DNA of 39,726 bases from positions 1 through 39,726 of the forward strand of contig JAJPXX010000145.1 of the NCBI GenBank assembly GCA_021205225.1. The letters run 5' to 3'. The translations under genes and the position numbers were made by a program. Positions 14,758-23,385 of this stretch are shown here, piece after piece. Position 1 is the first letter of the stretch, and each line of letters starts with the position of its first letter. This stretch comes from Lachnospiraceae bacterium (GTDB lineage: Bacteria; Bacillota; Clostridia; Lachnospirales; Lachnospiraceae). Under the pieces are notes generated by a model that had not been told where the DNA came from, made no database searches, and was given only the letters and a program-made list of their open reading frames with translations.

Positions 14758-17388
14758 TCACGCTTTCTTGTCCGCGATCGCTGCCTGCGCCGCCGCAAGT
14801 CTCGCAATCGGTACACGGAAAGGTGAGCAGGATACATAGTCAAGGCCAATCTTATGGCAATATTCTACAGAAGACGGATCGCCGCCGTGCTCGCCGCAGA
14901 TACCAAAATGAAGATCCGGATTTGCCGGACGGCCAAGCTCAATCGCCATCTCCATCAGCTTGCCGACACCATTCTGGTCGAGCTTCGCAAACGGGTCATT
15001 CTCGAAGATCTTCGCGTCATAGTAGGAGGTCAGGAACTTGCTCGCGTCGTCGCGGGAGAAGCCATAGCACATCTGTGTCAGGTCATTCGTACCGAAGCAG
15101 AAGAAATCCGCCTCCTTCGCGATATCATTCGCAGTCAGTGCCGCACGCGGGATCTCAATCATGGTACCGACTTCATATTTCAATTCAACACCGGCAGCCT
15201 TAATTTCCTTCTCAGCTACTTCTACGACGGTCTTCTTTACAAACTTCAGCTCTTTCGCATCGCCTACCAGCGGGATCATGATCTCCGGCACGACGTTCCA
15301 GTCCGGATGCTTCTTCTGTACATTGATCGCCGCGCGGATAACCGCCATCGTCTGCATCTTCGCGATCTCAGGGAATGTAACATCCAGACGGCAGCCGCGG
15401 TGACCCATCATCGGGTTAAACTCTTTGAGCGCATTAATCTGCGTGCGGATATGCTCCATACTCTTGTGCTGCGCGTCCGCGAGCTTCCGGATGTCTTCCT
15501 CCTCGGTCGGAACGAACTCATGAAGTGGCGGATCCAGGAAACGGATGGTGACCGGGTTGCCCTCCATCGCCTCATAGAGTGCCTCGAAGTCCGCCTGCTG
15601 ATACGGAAGAATCTTATCCAGGGCAGCTTCTCTTTCTTCGGTCGTCTCCGCGCAGATCATCTCACGGAAAGCGTCAATTCTCTCTTCGCCGAAGAACATA
15701 TGCTCGGTACGGCACAGGCCGATACCTTCCGCGCCAAGCTCACGAGCCTTGCGCGCGTCTCTCGGCGTATCTGCGTTTGTCCTTACTTTCAGCTTTCTGT
15801 ACTGGTCAGCCCAGGTCATAATACGGCCAAACTCGCCCGCGATCGTCGCGTCAACGGTCGGGATCAGGCCCTCATATACATTACCGGTCGAGCCATCAAT
15901 CGAAATCTCATCACCTTCATGGAATTCCTTGCCATTTACGGTAAATTTCTTATGCAGCTCGTCCATCGCGATGTCGCCGCAGCCGGATACACAGCAGGTA
16001 CCCATACCGCGCGCCACTACTGCCGCATGGCTTGTCATACCGCCGCGGACTGTCAGGATACCCTGCGCATTCTTCATGCCCTCGATATCCTCCGGGGAAG
16101 TCTCCAGACGAACCAGAACGACCTTCTCGCCTCTGTTAGCCCACGCTTTCGCGTCCTCAGCCGTGAAAACAATCTTGCCGCAGGCAGCTCCCGGAGAAGC
16201 ACCCAGACCTCTGGTAAGCGGCACTGCCTTGTGCAGAATATAAGAATCAAACTGCGGATGAAGCAGAGTATCAAGGTTCCGCGGGTCAATCATCGCAACC
16301 GCTTCCTCCTCAGTTCTCTTTCCTTCATCTACCAGATCGCAGGCAATCTTCAGAGCCGCCTGCGCGGTTCTCTTGCCGTTACGAGTCTGCAGCATATACA
16401 GCTTATTATTCTCTACCGTAAACTCCATATCCTGCATATCGCGGTAATGATCTTCCAGGATACTGCAAACGGAGGTAAACTGCGCAAATGCTTCCGGGAA
16501 CTTCTGCTCCATCTCGCTGATATGCATCGGCGTGCGGACACCAGCTACTACATCCTCGCCCTGTGCGTTCGTCAGAAACTCGCCGAACAGACCCTTCTTA
16601 CCAGTCGCCGGATCACGGGTAAACGCCACGCCTGTACCGCAGTCATCGCCCATATTACCAAACGCCATCATCTGTACATTCACCGCCGTACCCCAGGAAT
16701 ACGGGATATCATTGTCGCGGCGGTATACATTCGCACGCGGGTTGTCCCAGGAACGGAACACAGCCTTGATCGCCTCTACCAGCTGAACCTTCGGATCCGT
16801 CGGGAAATCGCTGCCGATCTTTGCCTTATACTCTGCCTTGAACTGATAAGCCAGCTCTTTCAGATCATCTGCGTCCAGCTCCACATCGTGAACCACGCCC
16901 TTTTTCGCTTTCATCTTGTCGATCAGCTCTTCGAAATACTTCTTGCCAACCTCCATCACGACGTCAGAGAACATCTGAATAAAGCGGCGATAGCAGTCCC
17001 ACGCCCAGCGTGGATTGCCTGACTTCTTGGAAAGAACCTCTACAACATCTTCATTCAGTCCCAGGTTCAGGATCGTGTCCATCATACCCGGCATGGATGC
17101 TCTCGCACCGGAACGGACAGAAACCAGCAGCGGATTCTCAATATCCCCAAACTTCTTGCCTGTAATCTCTTCCATCTTGCCGATTGCTTCCACGATCTGC
17201 CCCATGATCTCGTCATTGATCTGACGGCCATCCTCATAGTACTGTGTGCAGGCTTCCGTCGTGATTGTGAAGCCCTGCGGTACCGGCAGTCCCAGGTTCG
17301 TCATCTCCGCGAGGTTCGCGCCCTTGCCACCGAGCAGGTTCCGCATATTCGCATTCCCCTCGGTGAACATATAAACCCATTTGTTCAT
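14758..17388 (-). CDS. ppdK: Pyruvate phosphate dikinase
   Basis: The 876-residue enzyme interconverts pyruvate, ATP and phosphate with PEP, AMP and pyrophosphate. The N-terminal ATP-grasp part contains GGKGANLAEM and SVRSGARASMPGMMDT. The central swivelling domain has the phosphorylated histidine in GGMTSHAAVVARGMG. The C-terminal PEP-binding barrel has CRTEHMFF, GHRGCRL and FGTNDLTQM. The length is normal for the family. AGGAGG lies 9 nt before the ATG, and it is a single-gene unit with its own promoter and terminator. With the nearby PPi-phosphofructokinase it suggests a pyrophosphate-saving glycolysis, running here towards pyruvate and ATP. Confidence 0.97.
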   Translation of the reverse strand: MNKWVYMFTEGNANMRNLLGGKGANLAEMTNLGLPVPQGFTITTEACTQYYEDGRQINDEIMGQIVEAIGKMEEITGKKFGDIENPLLVSVRSGARASMPGMMDTILNLGLNEDVVEVLSKKSGNPRWAWDCYRRFIQMFSDVVMEVGKKYFEELIDKMKAKKGVVHDVELDADDLKELAYQFKAEYKAKIGSDFPTDPKVQLVEAIKAVFRSWDNPRANVYRRDNDIPYSWGTAVNVQMMAFGNMGDDCGTGVAFTRDPATGKKGLFGEFLTNAQGEDVVAGVRTPMHISEMEQKFPEAFAQFTSVCSILEDHYRDMQDMEFTVENNKLYMLQTRNGKRTAQAALKIACDLVDEGKRTEEEAVAMIDPRNLDTLLHPQFDSYILHKAVPLTRGLGASPGAACGKIVFTAEDAKAWANRGEKVVLVRLETSPEDIEGMKNAQGILTVRGGMTSHAAVVARGMGTCCVSGCGDIAMDELHKKFTVNGKEFHEGDEISIDGSTGNVYEGLIPTVDATIAGEFGRIMTWADQYRKLKVRTNADTPRDARKARELGAEGIGLCRTEHMFFGEERIDAFREMICAETTEEREAALDKILPYQQADFEALYEAMEGNPVTIRFLDPPLHEFVPTEEEDIRKLADAQHKSMEHIRTQINALKEFNPMMGHRGCRLDVTFPEIAKMQTMAVIRAAINVQKKHPDWNVVPEIMIPLVGDAKELKFVKKTVVEVAEKEIKAAGVELKYEVGTMIEIPRAALTANDIAKEADFFCFGTNDLTQMCYGFSRDDASKFLTSYYDAKIFENDPFAKLDQNGVGKLMEMAIELGRPANPDLHFGICGEHGGDPSSVEYCHKIGLDYVSCSPFRVPIARLAAAQAAIADKKA

Positions 17389-17527
17389 TTTACAATTCCT
17401 CCTGATTGATTTCCCGCGTGGATATCTGATTTTTCGTTGGCAGCCACTTTTTAACTACATTTATATTTCCAAAACCCGCGACATTTCTGCCCGTTCGTGG
17501 CCGACAACGTTTCCCACTCATGTTTCA

Positions 17528-17555
17528 ATTGTAACATATTTCCCACATCAGTCAA
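17528..17555 (-). promoter_or_regulatory. Promoter of ppdK
   Basis: The minus strand has TTGACT (17550-17555), 16 nt, then TACAAT (17528-17533) preceded by TGT. The leader to the ppdK ATG is about 130 nt and shows no clear riboswitch fold. Confidence 0.7.
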
Positions 17556-17760
17556 GAAAATCCTTACCGGATTTTTGAGTTTTTTGTGCATAATCTTTGA
17601 AAGTTTCGTGACGAGCGGTCAATTTTTGTCATTTTCGTAAGTCTCTGTCGAAAATCATTTGTAACATACCCATGGTGAACCACACTATAATGCAAGCCGC
17701 AAAATTTAAAGTTCCATTCCGTGTCTTCACAATTTCAGGGATAGCCGCGGTTCTTTTCTG
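17556..17760. other. Intergenic region with a palindrome, downstream of the fic gene
   Basis: Together with the ppdK leader this makes a 372-bp gap. It contains a perfect 7-bp inverted repeat, ATTTTCG-11-CGAAAAT (17631-17637 and 17649-17655), about 75 bp upstream of the ppdK -35. No T-run follows it, so an operator is more likely than a terminator. No gene was seen. Confidence 0.45.
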
Positions 17761-18498
17761 TCATAAAACAAAATAACTTGCTTTCTTATAATAAAACTCC
17801 TGCTCCACCGCGAACAATTCTTCCAGCTTCGATATATCCCGATTCTCACGATATAATTTCAGGCCTTCTAAATAAAGCCCCTGTTTCTCATCTTCTATCA
17901 CAACCGGACAAATCCCGTTCGTCAGGCATTCCCGGAACAGAATCAGCCGCCCGATTCGTCCGTTTCCATCCTGAAACGGATGAATGCTCTCATATCTGGC
18001 GTGAAATTCAGCCAGCACATTCAGATTCACAAACTGACCGGAATACCAGGAAAGAAGCCGTTCCATCTCTTCCGGCACATCCGCAGGCAGGACAGTAGGA
18101 TAAATCCCAATGATATTCGCTCTCTTTTTATAATCCCCGATCGCGTAGCCATTCGCCCGATCCTCAAAAACGCCCGACTTAAGCTCATAGTGAAACGCCT
18201 TAATCAATTCCTGCGACAGCGGCTCCTCCAACGTGTCCAGCATCCGGTTAAACATAAGGAAATGACCGTTCATCTCTTCTACATCTTTTGCGCGATAACA
18301 GTCATCCGATTTCGGAAGCGTCCCCTGGTCAAACAAGGAAGCCGTCTGTTCTTCCGTCAGCGTACTTCCCTCAATCTTATTCGAATTATAAGCCAAAAGC
18401 CGTTGAGTGAAGGCATACACACCCGAGCGGTCAAACCGCTTTCGTTCAATCGCAAACCGTTCCAGAAGAAATGTCAAAAAATTTGAATCGACAGCCAC
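17761..18498 (-). CDS. Fic-domain protein AMP-transferase, autoinhibited type
   Basis: The 245-residue protein has an intact Fic active site, HPFQDGNGRIGR (His173 to Arg184), which in this family transfers AMP from ATP to a Ser, Thr or Tyr of a target. The N-terminal region holds SNKIEG (39-44), matching the inhibitory (S/T)xxxE(G/N) helix that blocks ATP binding in class II Fic proteins. The Fic core spans about 95-205, with a C-terminal helical tail. The start is a GTG at 18498 with AAGGGAGG 8 nt upstream. No partner antitoxin gene adjoins it, as expected when the inhibitor is built in. It stands alone between ppdK and the phosphofructokinase gene. The target is unknown. Confidence 0.9.
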   Translation of the reverse strand: MAVDSNFLTFLLERFAIERKRFDRSGVYAFTQRLLAYNSNKIEGSTLTEEQTASLFDQGTLPKSDDCYRAKDVEEMNGHFLMFNRMLDTLEEPLSQELIKAFHYELKSGVFEDRANGYAIGDYKKRANIIGIYPTVLPADVPEEMERLLSWYSGQFVNLNVLAEFHARYESIHPFQDGNGRIGRLILFRECLTNGICPVVIEDEKQGLYLEGLKLYRENRDISKLEELFAVEQEFYYKKASYFVL

Positions 18499-18583
18499 GA
18501 ACTTCGCCTCCCTTACTCAAAAACGCTCTATAATTCCTGTCGGATTGTCCATCGAAACATCCGATTGATTTCATAACCATAGC

Positions 18584-18657
18584 AAAAAGCCGCTGCTCAC
18601 CGCATCCGGCGATTCTCACAGATAAGAAATGCGCCTGCGCGGCAACGACAGCGGCTT
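18584..18657 (-). terminator. Probable terminator after the phosphofructokinase gene
   Basis: A 9-bp inverted repeat, AAGCCGCTG (18649-18657, minus-strand reading) and CAGCGGCTT (18587-18595), with a 53-nt loop that can fold further, is followed by TTTTTGC on the minus strand. It begins about 58 nt after the stop codon. The long loop makes this less certain. Confidence 0.5.
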
Positions 18658-18714
18658 CTGTTTCAAAAGCTATTTTCAAAAAAATGTCAGCTATCTGTTA
18701 TGGTAATGACAGCG

Positions 18715-19962
18715 TTACTTTCTGTAAGCACTACGATTCAGCACCAGATGCTTCGGAACGCCGTTCACCATCAGCGGAGTCAGCTCACCAAGAATCAGCG
18801 GACGCGCATACTCCACATAACCCTCTCCGATGTCTGTGCCATCGTTGATAATCCATTCTGCCGGAACCGGTCTCTCTACGTTCGCGATCGCGTGAATATC
18901 ATAGATGCTGTAGCCAACCTGGTACGGGCTGCGCTCCTTCACATCGATGGTAATCATCATGCCGGTCTGGCCCTCGTCAGCTGCCTTGCAAGCCAGATAG
19001 CCTACGTTAAACGCTTCATTGATATCATTCAGGGACGCGATGTGTGTCGCTGCTCTCTGCAGTGTGGAGAACTCAATCGCACGGGTCTTCAGCCCTGTCG
19101 CCTCAGCAATCTTGTTTGCCAGGACAACGCCGCAGCCGGAAAGCTGCTTGTGGCCAAACGCGTCTACATAGTCAGAACCGGCGCCCAGCTCACACACGAA
19201 GCGACCATCCGCGATCTTAATACCTTCTGATACCGCAATCACTACAGAACTCTTCTTCGCTGCCAAATCCTTCACTCTCGCCAGGAAATCATCCATATCA
19301 AAGGTCGACTCTGGCAGATAGATCAGATCCGGACCCTCACAGTCCTCATCTCTCGAAAGCGCAGCAGCCGCGGTCAACCAGCCGGCATTACGTCCCATGA
19401 TTTCCACAATGCAGACGGTCGGCTTCTCGATACCGAAGCTCGCGTTGTCGCGGATGATCTCTTTCAGAGAAGTCGCGATATATTTTGCCGCAGAACCATA
19501 GCCTGGGCAGTGATCCGTGATCGGCAGATCGTTATCAATCGTCTTTGGAACACCCATGAAGCGCTGAGATTTGCCCTTCAGAGCCGCATAATCAGAAAGC
19601 ATCTTGATCGTATCCATCGAATCATTGCCGCCGATGTAGAACAGGCACTCGATGTTATACTTCTCAAGAATCTCAAAAATCTTGTCATAAACCGCCTCAT
19701 TGCCCTCAATCTTCGGCAGCTTATAACGGCAGGAGCCAAGGAATGCGGACGGCGTTCTCTTCAGAAGCTCGATGTCCTTGTCTTCCTTAATATATTCGCT
19801 CATGTCCACCAGATCCTCATTCAAAAAGCCCTGGATTCCATGATGCATCCCATAAATCTTCTCCACGCCAAGCTCTCTTGCCTTGCTCACAACACCTGCA
19901 AGACTGGAATTGATCACAGCTGTCGGTCCGCCGGACTGACCTACGACAATATTTCCCTTCAT
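18715..19962 (-). CDS. pfp: 6-phosphofructokinase, pyrophosphate-dependent type
   Basis: The 415-residue enzyme phosphorylates fructose 6-phosphate. The start MKGNIVVGQSGGPTAVINSS is set by AGGAGG 8 nt upstream; a longer frame to 20109 runs through the promoter. The phosphoryl-donor loop reads GGNDSMDT, with Asp where ATP-dependent enzymes have Gly. The sugar-binding turn is PKTIDND, with Lys where ATP enzymes have Gly. Both point to PPi as donor. The fructose-6-phosphate site shows MGRNAGWL. It is transcribed alone from a strong promoter. It could be bifunctional with sedoheptulose 7-phosphate, as proposed for other PPi-type enzymes in anaerobes lacking transaldolase. Confidence 0.92.
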   Translation of the reverse strand: MKGNIVVGQSGGPTAVINSSLAGVVSKARELGVEKIYGMHHGIQGFLNEDLVDMSEYIKEDKDIELLKRTPSAFLGSCRYKLPKIEGNEAVYDKIFEILEKYNIECLFYIGGNDSMDTIKMLSDYAALKGKSQRFMGVPKTIDNDLPITDHCPGYGSAAKYIATSLKEIIRDNASFGIEKPTVCIVEIMGRNAGWLTAAAALSRDEDCEGPDLIYLPESTFDMDDFLARVKDLAAKKSSVVIAVSEGIKIADGRFVCELGAGSDYVDAFGHKQLSGCGVVLANKIAEATGLKTRAIEFSTLQRAATHIASLNDINEAFNVGYLACKAADEGQTGMMITIDVKERSPYQVGYSIYDIHAIANVERPVPAEWIINDGTDIGEGYVEYARPLILGELTPLMVNGVPKHLVLNRSAYRK

Positions 19963-20059
19963 TGTAATTTCCTCCTGAAATTCTGTTTGTAACCATTTTC
20001 TTTGATTATATCTGAAAATGCCGGTTTCTCCTGAAACGAACCAGATTTTCCCGCAAAGC

Positions 20060-20088
20060 AGTATAGCAGAATTTTCCTGATACCGCAA
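20060..20088 (-). promoter_or_regulatory. Promoter of the phosphofructokinase gene
   Basis: The minus strand has TTGCGG (20083-20088), 17 nt, then TATACT (20060-20065), preceded by TGC as an extended -10. It gives a leader of about 90 nt. Confidence 0.75.
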
Positions 20089-20161
20089 GATGGAATCTGG
20101 GGATTTCACACATTATCCCCTTGTTTTGTTACACTACGTCTTCAACCCTCTGCCTTTGTTT

Positions 20162-21562
20162 TCACCTTCCCTGTGTTGTTTCCTGAAAGATTCTCCTCAA
20201 AAGGATCACCGCCGCAATCGCCAGCACAAGCTCTGCGCAGGGCTGAGCGCAGGCAAGCCCGTACAGCGGCCAGATCCAGTTTAACAGAAACAATGCCGGT
20301 ATCTCCAGCACGACCTTCCTTAAAATAGCAAACACCAGAGACTTTCTTCCCATACCGCAGGCCTGAAATACTCCGACTGCCAGGAAATCAACATTCAGAA
20401 ATACCAGCTCCAGGCACATCCCCTGAAGAAAACGGCTTCCATAGGCGACCACCTCTTCATTTTTCATAAACAGGCGAATCAGTCCCTCGGAGCCAGCGAA
20501 ATAGACCGCAGTCATCAATAGCATGAACGTAACGCTGATTTTCGCGGTAAACGTAATGGCCTTTTTCATGCGCTCCCGGTTCCCGCTGGCGTAGTTGTAG
20601 CCGACCAGCGGCATAATCCCCTGCGAGACGCCCATTGCAATATACATGGGAATCATATTGATCTTCTGCGTGATTCCCATCGCGGCGACGGCATTTGAGC
20701 CGTAGGAGGAGGTAAAGTTATTCAGCACCGTCATACTGGTCACATTCAGCAGGTTCTGAATCGCGGCGGGCACGCCGACCGCGCAGATTCCTTTGAGAAT
20801 CGCAGTATCAAAAGCAAAGGAGCGCGGGTTCACACACACCAGTGTTTTCCCGCGGCGCACCCACAGCAGGACAAAAAAGTAAATACAGGCCACACAGTTG
20901 GAAAGAAAAGTAGCAAGTCCCGCACCGGCTGCCCCCATGCCAAACCCCACGGGCAGGATAAAGAGCGGATCCAGCACAATATTCAGCAGACAGCCGCTCA
21001 TGGTTCCGATGCTGGCGTGAAGGGAGGATCCCTCGGAGCGCACCAGATTGGCCAGAACGACATTCAGGATCGCCGGAACCGCGCCGCAAAGGGTCGTCCA
21101 GCGCAGGTACTGCCAGGTAGCTGCCTCGGTATCACTGGCAGTCCCCAGGATTCCCAGCAGCTGCGCGTGGAAAATGCCGGCCATCAGTGAAAATAATATA
21201 GAAAAAGCCAAAGCACAGTAAAAGCTGATCGCAGAGCTTTTTCGCACCGACTCGTACTCTTTTTTCCCAAGATAGCGGCTCATCAGGCTGGAGCCGCCGA
21301 CTCCGAACAGATTAATGATGGCGTTAAACGCCAGCAGCACCGGCGCGGCCAGTGTGACCGCGGCATTTTCGACGGGATCGTTCAGCATACCCACAAAATA
21401 CGTATCCGCCAGATTATAGATCACCATGACAAGAGAGCTGAGCACTGTAGGAACCGCCATCCTCATGACCGCCCGCGGAATCGGCGTCCGCTCAAACAAC
21501 TCGACCTTCTGTTCTTCTATTGACTTCTGTTCTTCTATTGACTGCTCTTTTTCGTCAGGCAT
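20162..21562 (-). CDS. MATE-family efflux transporter
   Basis: The 466-residue membrane protein has about twelve hydrophobic segments and two MatE domains (about 35-195 and 255-415). Segments such as NLADTYFVG and GVGGSSLMSRYLGKK are typical of the Na+- or H+-driven multidrug group. The ATG at 21562 is chosen because GAGGGGAG lies just upstream; a GTG twelve codons earlier is weaker. The N-terminal tail holds a perfect tandem duplication, SIEEQKSIEEQK, from an 18-bp DNA repeat. It is the last gene of an operon with the nitroreductase (gap about 70 bp). The substrate cannot be read from sequence. Confidence 0.92.
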   Translation of the reverse strand: MPDEKEQSIEEQKSIEEQKVELFERTPIPRAVMRMAVPTVLSSLVMVIYNLADTYFVGMLNDPVENAAVTLAAPVLLAFNAIINLFGVGGSSLMSRYLGKKEYESVRKSSAISFYCALAFSILFSLMAGIFHAQLLGILGTASDTEAATWQYLRWTTLCGAVPAILNVVLANLVRSEGSSLHASIGTMSGCLLNIVLDPLFILPVGFGMGAAGAGLATFLSNCVACIYFFVLLWVRRGKTLVCVNPRSFAFDTAILKGICAVGVPAAIQNLLNVTSMTVLNNFTSSYGSNAVAAMGITQKINMIPMYIAMGVSQGIMPLVGYNYASGNRERMKKAITFTAKISVTFMLLMTAVYFAGSEGLIRLFMKNEEVVAYGSRFLQGMCLELVFLNVDFLAVGVFQACGMGRKSLVFAILRKVVLEIPALFLLNWIWPLYGLACAQPCAELVLAIAAVILLRRIFQETTQGR

Positions 21563-21632
21563 AGTACTCCCCTCTAAAACATACTCTGCATCTTCCACGA
21601 TCAGTTTAAAAATTCAGGACACATCCTTGCGT

Positions 21633-22154
21633 TTACCACCGTTCAAAATGCACCTGGCTCTCTTCATAATCCGGATGCTCACTATCCTTATCCTCAGCCG
21701 GATAACCAAACGCGATGATCGAGTGCGGCACTACCGTTTCCGGCAGGGAAAACAGCTCTCTCTGCTTCTCTACCCGATCCATCTGCGGCCAGGTGCCAAG
21801 CCACACAGAGCCGATGCCGAGTCCTTCAGCCGCAAGGATCATATTCTGCCCCGCAATCGCGCCGTCAATGACCCAGTACTCCTTCGCCGGCGGGAACGCA
21901 CGCTCCAGATCTCCCAAAACCAGAATTCCCACATCGCAATGGCAAAGAGGCTGTGCATATCTTCCATTAGCCTCCGCCATCTTGCGCAGCGTCTCTTTCT
22001 CCCGTACCACAAGAAAACTCCAGTCGCGGGTGTTTGCGCAGCTTGGCCCCGTCATACCCGCCCGAAGTATCGTGTGAAGCTCCTCGTCTGTTATCTTCTG
22101 CTCCGTAAATGAACGGATGCTTCGTCTCTTTAAAACGCCTTCTGTCAATTCCAT
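21633..22154 (-). CDS. Nitroreductase-family FMN oxidoreductase
   Basis: The 173-residue protein has the family's FMN-binding start, RRSIRSFTEQKITDEEL, a second FMN contact region SCANTRDWSFLVV, and the C-terminal GLGIGSVWLGTWP element. The length fits the short nitroreductase group seen in anaerobes. It has a TAGGAGG site before the ATG. It begins 15 nt after the ketopantoate-reductase-like gene ends, so they share a transcript. The natural substrate is unknown; reduction of quinones or nitro compounds is the family norm. Confidence 0.92.
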   Translation of the reverse strand: MELTEGVLKRRSIRSFTEQKITDEELHTILRAGMTGPSCANTRDWSFLVVREKETLRKMAEANGRYAQPLCHCDVGILVLGDLERAFPPAKEYWVIDGAIAGQNMILAAEGLGIGSVWLGTWPQMDRVEKQRELFSLPETVVPHSIIAFGYPAEDKDSEHPDYEESQVHFERW

Positions 22155-22169
22155 AATTGTAATTTCCTC

Positions 22170-23078
22170 CTATTTTGACCTCATATCTGCATTTAACACT
22201 CTGTAAAACTCCTCATTTTGCGGAACCAAAATGCCATATTTATGCCCCAAAGCACGTACCGTTCCGGCGAACAGCTCCACTTCCGTCTGCCGCCCTGCCA
22301 GAACATCCTGCCGCATCGAAGGCTGACCGTTCGGAGAGAGGCCATCAATGACATCCACCCAGCCCCACAGCTCTTCTTCTGTCAGCAGGATTCCTTCCGC
22401 GGCGGCCACACTTCTGGCCTCTTCCATCGCAGCCACCATGATATTCCGAAGCTCTCCAGGCTTCTGCACGCCCTCATAATCCACATCGAAGACCGCACAG
22501 GTCTGATTTACTCCCACATTCAGCATCCACTTGCTGTAAATCTGGTGGCGAATATCCTCCGGCACCTGATAAGCCAGGCCAGTCCGTCCAAAAAACTCCT
22601 CCGCCTCACAAACCGCTTCGCTTCGGGAGGAGTCCATTTCGCCAAAGGCGATATAGCCTGTTTTGCTGTATGTGACCTGATGATCTATTCTGGTCGCGTC
22701 CATCCCCTGTACGCAGGAGTACAAAAGCCGCCGTGGCTTCAGAATCTCTTCCAGCACCTGCTCCGAGGACACCCCATTTAAAAACGACATCACAATCGTC
22801 TGCTCCCCGCAAAAGGGACGCGCCATCCTGGCCGCTTCTGCCAGAGCCATATACTTCGTAGTAAAAATGAGTAAATCCAGCGGTCGGCCTTCTTCCGGCG
22901 TCATATAGCGGAACTCACATTTTTTCCCATTCGCGTACACCCCTTCCGCCTGATACCGGCGGATGCGGTCTTCATCCGCAATGATCAGCAGGTCTTCCCT
23001 GTCCATTTTCTCCAGAAGCAGGCTCCCATAAAGTACCCCCAGGGCGCCCAGTCCTACGATTCCAACTGTTTTGATCAT
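22170..23078 (-). CDS. Ketopantoate reductase (ApbA/PanE) family protein
   Basis: The 302-residue protein has the N-terminal NADP fold VGIVGLGALGVLYG and the C-terminal helical ApbA domain with SKWMLNVGVNQTCAVF (Lys and Asn residues typical of the active site). The reaction in the named family member is reduction of 2-dehydropantoate to pantoate. No panB, panC or other pantothenate gene is nearby, so it may act on another 2-oxo acid. The start is set by GGGAG about 10 nt upstream of the ATG at 23078. It is the first gene of an operon with the nitroreductase and MATE genes. Confidence 0.85.
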   Translation of the reverse strand: MIKTVGIVGLGALGVLYGSLLLEKMDREDLLIIADEDRIRRYQAEGVYANGKKCEFRYMTPEEGRPLDLLIFTTKYMALAEAARMARPFCGEQTIVMSFLNGVSSEQVLEEILKPRRLLYSCVQGMDATRIDHQVTYSKTGYIAFGEMDSSRSEAVCEAEEFFGRTGLAYQVPEDIRHQIYSKWMLNVGVNQTCAVFDVDYEGVQKPGELRNIMVAAMEEARSVAAAEGILLTEEELWGWVDVIDGLSPNGQPSMRQDVLAGRQTEVELFAGTVRALGHKYGILVPQNEEFYRVLNADMRSK

Positions 23079-23153
23079 AATATCTTCTCTCCCGGTCTTC
23101 TGCCATCTTTCCGGCAAAAGCCTGATCCTTTTCTTTATAGCGTTCCGCAGTGC

Positions 23154-23182
23154 AGTATACTACACCTTCCGAAAATTTTCAA
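23154..23182 (-). promoter_or_regulatory. Promoter of the reductase-nitroreductase-MATE operon
   Basis: The minus strand has TTGAAA (23177-23182), 17 nt, then TATACT (23154-23159). It lies between the repeat cluster and the first gene, with a leader of about 70 nt. Confidence 0.75.
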
Positions 23183-23201
23183 CGCAAACCAGTTGGGATT
23201 A

Positions 23202-23385
23202 GAGGCTCTCCGTGTAATGTCTGTGATTTGCGCAGCAAATCATAGACGCAGGCCTCGCCCATCGCGAAGCGATTTTAAATGGCGAGGCTCTCCGTATAAT
23301 GTCTGTGATTTGCGAAGCAAATCATAGACGCAGGCCTCGTCATCGCGAAGCGATTTTAAATGGCGAGGCTCTCTGTATAATACTG
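23202..23385 (-). repeat. Tandem 81-82-bp hairpin repeats continuing from the ABC gene end
   Basis: Two nearly identical units (23202-23283 and 23284-23364) begin with GAGGCTCTCCGTRTAATG. A third, partial copy (from 23365) is the actual end of the ABC transporter gene. Each unit contains two stems with three-base loops: TGATTTGC-TTC-GCAAATCA and ATCGC-TTC-GCGAT. Part of GCCTCGCC/GGCGAGGC can form a further outer stem. The units lie between the ABC stop codon and the next operon's promoter, and could terminate ABC transcription. Confidence 0.85.

Noticed and set aside
14854..17022. 722-codon open frame on the plus strand opposite ppdK
   Set aside because: It is fully antisense to a clearly conserved enzyme, has no ribosome site or recognisable domain, and is rich in Arg/His/Leu as expected from reading codon-biased DNA backwards.
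18446..18679. 77-codon frame upstream of and overlapping the fic gene start
   Set aside because: It runs through the phosphofructokinase terminator hairpin and overlaps the fic start in another frame, with no ribosome site.
23202..23364. Possible CRISPR array
   Set aside because: There are only two units of about 82 bp, contiguous without spacers, and they match the end of the adjacent gene; no cas genes are present.
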